A stretch of DNA of 41,278 bases, from the NCBI GenBank assembly GCA_019425655.1, contig NQWY01000007.1, positions 1 through 41,278 of the forward strand, given 5' to 3'. Below, piece after piece: positions 35,089 to 41,278 of this stretch. Made by a program: the position numbers and the translations under genes. Within the stretch, counting starts at the first letter, position 1. The number at the start of each line of letters is the position of its first letter. This DNA comes from Rhizophagus prolifer (lineage: Eukaryota > Glomeromycota > Glomeromycetes > Glomerales > Glomeraceae). Under the pieces are notes generated by a model, which was given only the letters and a program-made list of their open reading frames with translations, was not told where the DNA came from and searched no databases.

Positions 35089-35120
35089 TTTTGAGTTGAA
35101 AAGTTGAATTTTTTATTGAT

Positions 35121-35153
35121 AAACCTTATAGGTTTTTAAAACCTATAAGGTTT
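35121..35153. repeat. 33-bp perfect palindrome (AAACCTTATAGGTTTT arms)
   Basis: Sixteen-base arms AAACCTTATAGGTTTT (35121-35136) and AAAACCTATAAGGTTT (35138-35153) flank a single T. It lies in the 82-bp gap between GH3 and GH51, and could act as an RNA processing or attenuation hairpin. Confidence 0.85.
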
Positions 35154-35170
35154 CGTTGTCTGAGGGCTAA

Positions 35171-37754
35171 CTAATTAACTTTCATTTGAATACTTTTCAA
35201 TCCGGATTCATCGGAAGTTCCGCCGTAGAAAATGGTGTAATCTCCTGCTTTCGGAGCCAAATCATCTACTTTTTCATCATAAAATTTAAATGAATCTTTA
35301 GAAATCATTAATTGAATATTTTTTGTTTCCTTAGATTTAATTAAAACCCTTTCAAAAGCTCTCAAAGTCTTTACTGGTGCCGAAGGATCATTATTTCTTT
35401 TTACATATACCTGAATCACTTCCTCACCGTCTCTTTCCGAATTATTGGTAACTGGAACTGTAATCGTCAGATTTTCATTAGCATTGATGGTGTTTTTGTT
35501 CAGTTTAGCATTTCCGTAAACAAATTTTGAATAGCTTAACCCGTGTCCGAAAGCGTACAACGGTTTTTCAGTCATATAACGGTAGGTTCTTCCCTGCATA
35601 TCATAGTTTTCAAAGCCTTGATGTTTGCTGGTTTTTGAAAGGTTATTGTCAAGCTGTTCCAGATTTTTATAGAAGGTAATCGGTAATCTTCCGGATGGAT
35701 TGTAATCTCCCGCTAGAACGTCTGCAACGGCAGTTCCTCCGGCTTGTCCGCCATACCAGGCATTCAGTAATGCATCATAATTTTTTTCATCCTGTTCCAA
35801 ACCAAGCGAACTTCCCGTACACAGCACAAAAACGACTGGTTTTCCTGTTTTCCTTAATTCAGCCAGCAATTCGCGTTGAACTTTTGGTAGATCGATAGAC
35901 GTTTTATCGCCACCTTTGAAACCTTCTGCATTTACCATCATTTCTTCACCTTCCAGACTTGGCGAAAGTCCGCCCGCGAAGACAATAACGTCCGCATCTT
36001 TAACTTTTTCCTTTACTGCAGCAAAATTAACAGGATCTTTTCTGTACACATCAAAAGTGATGCTTACATATTTTCCTTTTTGGGTGTGGCGTAATTCAAT
36101 ATTATATTCCTTGTCTTTTTCCATTTTCACGGGAAATTCTGACGGATGTCTCGCATCGGGGCCTTTTCTCGTAGCAATTTCTTTTCCGTCAACAAAAAGT
36201 GTGTAAACATCGGATGTTGATGGTGAAAGAATCACATCACCCGTGTAAGGACTTTTGAAAACACCGGAAATAATCGCCGAGGTATTTTCTCTTCCGACAT
36301 TCGGGGCAAGCTGAGTTCCGCCAAAACTGTTGTAATTGATTCCGCTTTTATTGACAGAAACATTGGCGGGAATTCCCTTAAATTCATTGTTGTTGAAAAA
36401 TGCTACTTTCATTCCTTTTTCGCCGTTTTTCTGGCTTAAAAAGTCTTGGTAAAGCGAAGTTCTGGATGACGGATCGGCAACTTCACTTCCCTTTTCATAA
36501 ATAATTTCTGCGTTTGGAAATTTGGTTTTGATACCTTCCAAAATCGTTACAATAGATGAAGGTGTTCCGTTGTAATTTCCAAGTTGCATCAATCTGTCAT
36601 CAGCATTTGGACCGACAACGGCGATTTTTTTGATGTTTTTATTTAAAGGCAAAACATTCTTCTCGTTTTTCATCAGAACAATAGATTTTTGTGCCATTTT
36701 TAACGCCTGTTTTTTATGCTCTTCAGAATCCACAACTGAATATGGAATTGAGTTCCAGTGAACGGAAGATTTCGGATCCAGCATTCCCAATTCAAACCAG
36801 CCTTTCAGAATTCTTCGCATTGAAATATCTAAGTCTTTTTCGGTAATTAATCCGCTTGCGAGAGATTTGTTTAAATTATTATATGTATCTCCACACTCCA
36901 GATCTGTAGAATGTTTCAAAGCATCCGCAGCAGTACTTTTTTCGTCAGGATGTGTTCCGTGGTATTGTTTCTGGTAGAAATCTGCCAATGCCCAGCAATC
37001 AGAAACAACCATTCCATCGTAGTTCCATTTTCCGCGAAGAATTTCAGTTAATAAAGTATTATTGGCACAGCAAGGCTGTCCGTCGAACGCATTGTAAGCG
37101 CACATCACTTCCCTTACATTTCCTTCCAGAACCAATGCTTTGAAAGCCGGAAGATAGGTTTCGTACAAATCTCTTTTGGAAACTTCGGCGTTGTAGGAAT
37201 GGCGGTTCCATTCCGGGCCGCTGTGAACGGCGAAATGTTTGGCGCAAGCGTGAGTTTTAAAATATTTCGGATCGTTTCCCTGCAAACCTTTTACCGCAGC
37301 AACACCTAAAACTGATGTCAAATAAGGATCTTCACCATAGGTTCGGCGTCCAGAATGTAAGACCTTCGTAACGCCCGGTTTTTTGAGATTCATCGAAAGA
37401 TTTATTATATTTTGCTCTGGCTTCGTCGGAAATCATTTCAAAAGTTTTGAGATGTTCGGGAACGTCCCAAGTCGCTGCCATTCCGATGGCTTGAGGAAAA
37501 ACAGTGGCTGTTCCTGCTCTGGCAACACCGTGAAGTGCCTCATTCCACCAACCGTAACCGGGAATATCCAACCTGGGAAAAGCTTTGGAGTTGTCCATCA
37601 TCATCCCGATTTTTTCATCAACCGTTAATAATCCGAGAAGATTTTCGATTCTTTGCTCGACCGGAAGCTTGGGGTTTTGGAAAGGATATTTGAAATTCTG
37701 TGCGGAAGAGATTGCGCAAATGAAAATGGATAAGGAAAACAGGATTCTTTTCAT
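35171..37754 (-). pseudogene. GH3 beta-xylosidase/glucosidase, broken by a small internal deletion
   Basis: Two frames cover one GH3 protein. The first, 37332-37754, has signal peptide MKRILFSLSIFICAISSAQ and reaches GLTFWTPN before ending. The second, 35171-37393, picks up at TYGEDPYL and continues through KHFAVHSGPEWNRH, the nucleophile motif MVVSDCWA, an inserted PA14-like module (about FKSPYTGDVILSPSTSDVYTLF), the second GH3 domain and a fibronectin-III-like end. GH3 proteins normally have about 14 residues with the (R)DPRWGR motif between WTPN and TYGEDP. They are missing and the frame shifts, consistent with loss of roughly 44 nt. The rest looks intact, so the break may be recent or an assembly artefact. 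Confidence 0.85.
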
Positions 37755-37814
37755 TATAATTGATTTAAAATATCAGATCGATTTCAAAGACTGACATTCG
37801 ATATTGATTATTAA

Positions 37815-37822
37815 CAAATATA
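37815..37822 (-). promoter_or_regulatory. -7 box (TATATTTG) for the GH3 gene
   Basis: The minus strand reads TATATTTGT, an exact TAnnTTTG match about 60 nt before the GH3 start. The AAATAACACTTAAT motif lies about 25-38 nt further upstream, in the position expected for a control site. Confidence 0.55.
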
Positions 37823-37846
37823 AGATTCTATTTCTAATAAATGTAT

Positions 37847-37860
37847 AAATAACACTTAAT
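37847..37860. promoter_or_regulatory. Candidate operator AAATAACACTTAAT upstream of GH3
   Basis: These 14 bases recur exactly, in opposite orientation, at 40938-40951 upstream of the GH30 gene, where they form half of a palindrome. The regulator is unknown; the Nudix AraR-like protein is one candidate. Confidence 0.45.
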
Positions 37861-37935
37861 TTAAGATAATAATAATTACAGCTTGGCTACTGACCTATAT
37901 TTTTATTCGAAAAAATAGGATTTCAGCTTATATTA

Positions 37936-37971
37936 ATTAAAAAAAGTCACCATAATAAAAGGGTGACTTTT
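37936..37971 (-). terminator. Terminator after the GH30 gene
   Basis: AAAAGTCACC (37942-37951) and GGTGACTTTT (37962-37971) form a 10-bp stem with a 10-nt loop. The minus strand continues into a T run. It ends the GH30 transcript and separates it from GH3, which has its own -7 box. Confidence 0.8.
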
Positions 37972-37999
37972 AATAAAATTTGATTTGAAAATATGATAA

Positions 38000-40723
38000 T
38001 TATTGTTTAATAAATTTCGTTCTGATGCTTTTCCCTGCTTCGTATATTTCAATAAAATATACTCCGGAAGTAAGTTTAGAAATATCAATTCTATTTTTAC
38101 CACTGACAAGTTTCGATTGATGTGAGATCAGGCTTCCTTTAGCATCAATAATCGAATAAGCTGCATCGGACGATTTCCAATTAACAAAAATCTCGTTTTT
38201 AGCAGGATTTGGATAAAGCTGCAATTTGGAATCAAATATATCCTGAGCCGCAAGTGTTTCAAACTCCAATGGCAGAAGTGAAGCAGAATAAGCATTTTCT
38301 TCAGAAATATATGCGCTAAACGCCGCAACAGTCTCGCTTCCACTGCTTATTTTATAGAATCCTGTAACTCCTCCAACTGTTTTGAGAACATATCCTCCTG
38401 TGTAAGCTTTTACCGTGCTATAGTCTGCATTGAACTGATTAGAAACAATCGCTTTTGGTGTAGAAACAGATCCTGATCCTGTGAAAGTAAACGTTCCGTT
38501 TCCATTAATCAGCACTGGTGTATTAGCAGGAATTTTTCCATTCGGAACACTGGTGCATAAAACTTTTGATGACGAAGGCAGCATATTGTAAGCCTGTACA
38601 CCAACCGGAACATTGGCTTCAAATGGCAATACAATCACGGCATATCCATTCAATGTTTTTGTATACGAAGCGGCTGTTGCAGTGAAAGCGAAAGGTGCAT
38701 TAAAGTCACCGCCCTGATCGGATAATTCCAATGATGCAGCAACAGTTCCTGAAACTACATTTGAGTTAGCAGCTTTGGAATTTATAAAGCCTGAACCTGC
38801 ATTAACATAAAAAATACTGTTACTATTCGCCATTTTACTTTTCCAGTTAGCTGAAGTATTGATTGCTGTTACACTGGTAAAATCCAATGACGTGTAATAT
38901 GTATTTTCATAAACATCCATCAGGTTGCTATCTCCATCGGAATAAACGCCGGCAAACTTCATTGCTTTTTCATTTGAAATTGCAAAATAGACATCACCAA
39001 AATTGAATGTCAATACAGAACTGAAATTACCATTTCTAAGTCCAATAATTCCTTTGCAGCCGGTTGTAAGAACTGCTCTAGAGATATCGAATGTCAAATC
39101 GAAATTGGACGAACCGGACGATGGCAAGTTAACTGTTCCATAATTATAAGATTTCACAACACCTGCATTGTCAACATAATATAAAGTCGTGTTGGATGAT
39201 GTTGGCAGATTGCTTGTTGTATAACTATTCACGTGGAAAACCAATTTATTATATCTGTCGTCCAGGCTGACATAGCCGTTCGCATCATTCATATTGGAAC
39301 TGATCAAAGGTGTAGAATTATACAAAGTCGCTGTTTTGCCACTCAATTGATAAGCTGTACCAAAAGCAGGATTTGTAACCGTTTGACTTTCAATTTTAGT
39401 ATAATTAATATCCTGGCCCGTCATATTGGAAACTTCTCTGATATTACTTTTATTAAAAACAAAAGTTATGAAACTGGAAGGATTGACTTGTATCGTTGGA
39501 CGAAATGTTTCGGTGAAATTCAGGTTGGAAGAAACCATATTGGTTGTTTCATTGGTAAGAATTTTCTGTGCGGAAGTGGTGTAAAACGGCAAATCCACTT
39601 TAAGGTTATAAGTATTAGCCGAAGAATTGAAAACCATCAGCGTAACTTTATCACCCGAGTCATTGATGTAAGCTGAACCCTGCATAGAGCCTTGATCACT
39701 CCATATCGCATCGAGTCTTCTGGAACCTGTGGTATATTTTGCAAAATGAGAAAGTATATATCCTCTTTTCGTCATTTCTCCAGCTACTGTTCCGAATTGG
39801 CCGTCTCCCATCATTCCATAATATCTTTTTGTAGCATAATGGATCCAGGCATTTCCTCCGCCTACCATAACATCATTGACACTTTTTGCAAAGTCAAACG
39901 CATCAGTACTCCAGGAAAAGTTTCTGGAACCGCCATTGGAATTCCAGTTGATCAGAAATTCGGTCATCCAGATTTCCTTATCCGTATTCAAAAATCCTTT
40001 GTATGTAGAACCAATCCCACCGTACTGATGTCCTGCGTAGATTTCAAATTTTGGTAATACGTCCGTCGCAAGAAGAGCATTAGCATAATTATTTGACATT
40101 CCTACAGTTTCGGGAGCAATAATTCTGCAGGTGATGACATCCGAATAATTCTTTAAGAAGTTTGTTATCTGGGCAGGTGTATAGGAGCACCCGGCATAGG
40201 TGACCACATAATCCGGCTCATTCTGTAGAGATATAGCATACAGTTCCACCCCATTATTCCTTAGGTAAACCACAAATTCATTAAGGTAATTAGCAAAATC
40301 GGCATAATTTTCTTCTTTCAAAAAACCTTCAACACCATTATAGGTTCCTGCGTCATTTCCATTAGTTTTCCATTCGGCGGGTGGCGACCACGGACTTGCA
40401 AAGATAATCAGGCCTAGAGACTGTGCTTTTTGAGCAGTGGCTAAAGCGGCGCTCCAATTTGCTTTTGTAGTAGGAATATACAGTCGCATAATATTGTATC
40501 CAGCTTCACTATTTGTTCCCCACATTTTTTCTATTTCGGCAGGGCTCATATGGTCGTAGGCGAACTGCGGACTGCAAACGAAACCACCGAAACCTGTGAT
40601 TTTCTGTCTGGGTGTAGTGTTGTCGATACGGACTTTTGGTGTTTGCGCATCTACCAAAAAACTTAGAAATGCCATTGCAATAAAGGCAAATTGGCCAAGT
40701 GATTTTAAAATAGTTTTTTTCAT
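38000..40723 (-). CDS. GH30 glucuronoxylanase-like protein with T9SS sorting tail
   Basis: A 907-aa secreted protein. Signal peptide: MKKTILKSLGQFAFIAMAFLSFLVDAQ (as separate parts MKKTILKSLG and a hydrophobic core). The GH30 barrel spans about residues 30-420 with acid/base E169 in SLQNEPDY and nucleophile E255 in IWMTEFLINW; GFGGFVCSP and SPWSPPAEW fit xylanase-type GH30 (subfamily 8-like). Residues 430-820 are beta-rich with no family I can name. The C-terminus from about 832 (LQLYPNPAKNEIFVNW ... TSGVYFIEIY) is a type A T9SS sorting domain, so it should be exported through T9SS to the cell surface or released. Cutting near glucuronic acid branches would supply GH67. Confidence 0.92.
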   Translation of the reverse strand: MKKTILKSLGQFAFIAMAFLSFLVDAQTPKVRIDNTTPRQKITGFGGFVCSPQFAYDHMSPAEIEKMWGTNSEAGYNIMRLYIPTTKANWSAALATAQKAQSLGLIIFASPWSPPAEWKTNGNDAGTYNGVEGFLKEENYADFANYLNEFVVYLRNNGVELYAISLQNEPDYVVTYAGCSYTPAQITNFLKNYSDVITCRIIAPETVGMSNNYANALLATDVLPKFEIYAGHQYGGIGSTYKGFLNTDKEIWMTEFLINWNSNGGSRNFSWSTDAFDFAKSVNDVMVGGGNAWIHYATKRYYGMMGDGQFGTVAGEMTKRGYILSHFAKYTTGSRRLDAIWSDQGSMQGSAYINDSGDKVTLMVFNSSANTYNLKVDLPFYTTSAQKILTNETTNMVSSNLNFTETFRPTIQVNPSSFITFVFNKSNIREVSNMTGQDINYTKIESQTVTNPAFGTAYQLSGKTATLYNSTPLISSNMNDANGYVSLDDRYNKLVFHVNSYTTSNLPTSSNTTLYYVDNAGVVKSYNYGTVNLPSSGSSNFDLTFDISRAVLTTGCKGIIGLRNGNFSSVLTFNFGDVYFAISNEKAMKFAGVYSDGDSNLMDVYENTYYTSLDFTSVTAINTSANWKSKMANSNSIFYVNAGSGFINSKAANSNVVSGTVAASLELSDQGGDFNAPFAFTATAASYTKTLNGYAVIVLPFEANVPVGVQAYNMLPSSSKVLCTSVPNGKIPANTPVLINGNGTFTFTGSGSVSTPKAIVSNQFNADYSTVKAYTGGYVLKTVGGVTGFYKISSGSETVAAFSAYISEENAYSASLLPLEFETLAAQDIFDSKLQLYPNPAKNEIFVNWKSSDAAYSIIDAKGSLISHQSKLVSGKNRIDISKLTSGVYFIEIYEAGKSIRTKFIKQ

Positions 40724-41278
40724 AGCTTAAAGATTTTTACAATAGTTTTTGAATTTTTATTTTTTCAGATAAGGAATAAGAATGACCGGATGCTATTTTG
40801 GAAAGCATCTTTGTAGAGAGAATGAAAAATTGTTGTAAAAGGAGTTAAAAATAAGTTTCGAACTGATTTTTATTTTTGTTTAATCCTGCCTCGGATTATC
40901 GGAAAGAGTAAATTTTTGCTTTCATATTAACTAAATTATTAAGTGTTATTTTAACACTAATATAATAAATAACACAATCAAACAACACTAAAACCTCTAA
41001 AATTCTCAATATTTTTAGAAATTATTATCTAATAGAATAATTTAAATTTGAATTACAATATTGAAATATCGATTTAAAAGCGTATTCTAAAAATGAAAAT
41101 TTAAAAGTGTATTTACTGTGCAATCATAGATTATGATAAGTATTTATATAAATACATCGAAAAAACCAATATTTATTCTCAAAATTCTAAAAACATCATC
41201 ATTTTTTATTGATTTAAGTGCAAATTTAATCTGAAAATGAACTTTAGATTCCCCGAAATAGTCTTCACCACTCAAAGA
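40724..41278. other. AT-rich 555-bp region upstream of GH30, no gene supported
   Basis: Contains the TAACACT palindrome cluster at 40938-40990 and otherwise AT-rich sequence. At the right edge an ATG at 41237 opens a 14-codon frame that leaves the window (MNFRFPEIV...). It cannot be judged. Confidence 0.6.
40938..40975. promoter_or_regulatory. Candidate operator cluster AGTGTTA-TTT-TAACACT
   Basis: A 7-3-7 perfect palindrome (40942-40948, 40952-40958) plus a third half-site TAACAC at 40970-40975 and a looser CAACACT just beyond. It lies about 215 nt before the GH30 start. It shares AAATAACACTTAAT with the GH3 upstream region. Confidence 0.45.

Noticed and set aside
40938-40990. Possible CRISPR or iteron array from the repeated TAACAC units
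   Set aside because: Half-sites are short, unevenly spaced and partly inverted. No spacer pattern, replication gene or cas gene is nearby.
41237-41278. Start of a plus-strand gene at the right edge (MNFRFPEIV...)
   Set aside because: Only 14 codons are visible, with no clear -7 box or recognisable family. An open frame also exists on the other strand.

Overview
The window reads as a low-GC chromosome segment of a Bacteroidota member, most likely a Flavobacteriales/Weeksellaceae relative such as Chryseobacterium. Supporting signs are a type IX secretion (T9SS) sorting tail on a glucuronoxylanase-like protein, TAnnTTTG -7 boxes in front of several genes, no clear Shine-Dalgarno sequences, Nudix-type sugar regulation, and many short palindromic intergenic repeats. 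Nearly every gene is on the minus strand. Only a small membrane protein, a tRNA and a Nudix-type regulator are on the plus strand. The genus is inferred from protein style, not from a search.

Region 1 (1-7.4 kb) is housekeeping: a fused 2-oxoacid dehydrogenase E1 cut by the window edge, a small membrane protein, ribonuclease Z, a RdgB/Ham1 pyrophosphatase, a CPBP protease coupled to an ABC-type substrate-binding protein, tRNA-Arg(ACG) with a strong terminator, and a Cof-type HAD phosphatase. Region 2 (7.4-13 kb) is central sugar metabolism: galT and galK overlap, followed by a transketolase split into two genes and a fructose-6-phosphate aldolase/transaldolase-like enzyme.

Region 3 (13-23.6 kb) is a xylan/arabinoxylan block: GH67 alpha-glucuronidase, GH43, GH10 xylanase lipoprotein, a GPH-type symporter, a SASA-type acetylesterase and a GH127 beta-L-arabinofuranosidase. 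Region 4 (24-25.4 kb) holds a divergent Nudix regulator resembling Bacteroides AraR, with a degenerate catalytic box, and an orphan PD-(D/E)XK nuclease-like gene. Region 5 (25.5-40.7 kb) is an arabinose block transcribed right to left: GH30 with T9SS tail, a broken GH3, GH51 arabinofuranosidase, araB, araD, araA, aldose 1-epimerase and a sodium/solute symporter. Together these genes could cut glucuronoarabinoxylan and arabinan outside the cytoplasm, import the sugars, and feed them through ribulokinase, epimerase, transketolase and aldolase into the pentose phosphate pathway. No SusC/SusD pair and no hybrid two-component or ECF regulator is visible inside the window.

The most unusual layer is between the genes. 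One repeat family (R3) follows stop codons and a second (R5) precedes start codons, in fixed order and orientation. Other families are palindromes whose arms change in compensating pairs. Three host genes have disturbed 5' or internal structure: GH3 is split by an apparent small deletion, araA has its only ATG out of frame inside a repeat, and the substrate-binding gene lacks a normal start and signal peptide. A duplicated, mostly synonymously diverged copy of the regulator's last codons lies about 135 bp downstream of the gene end.
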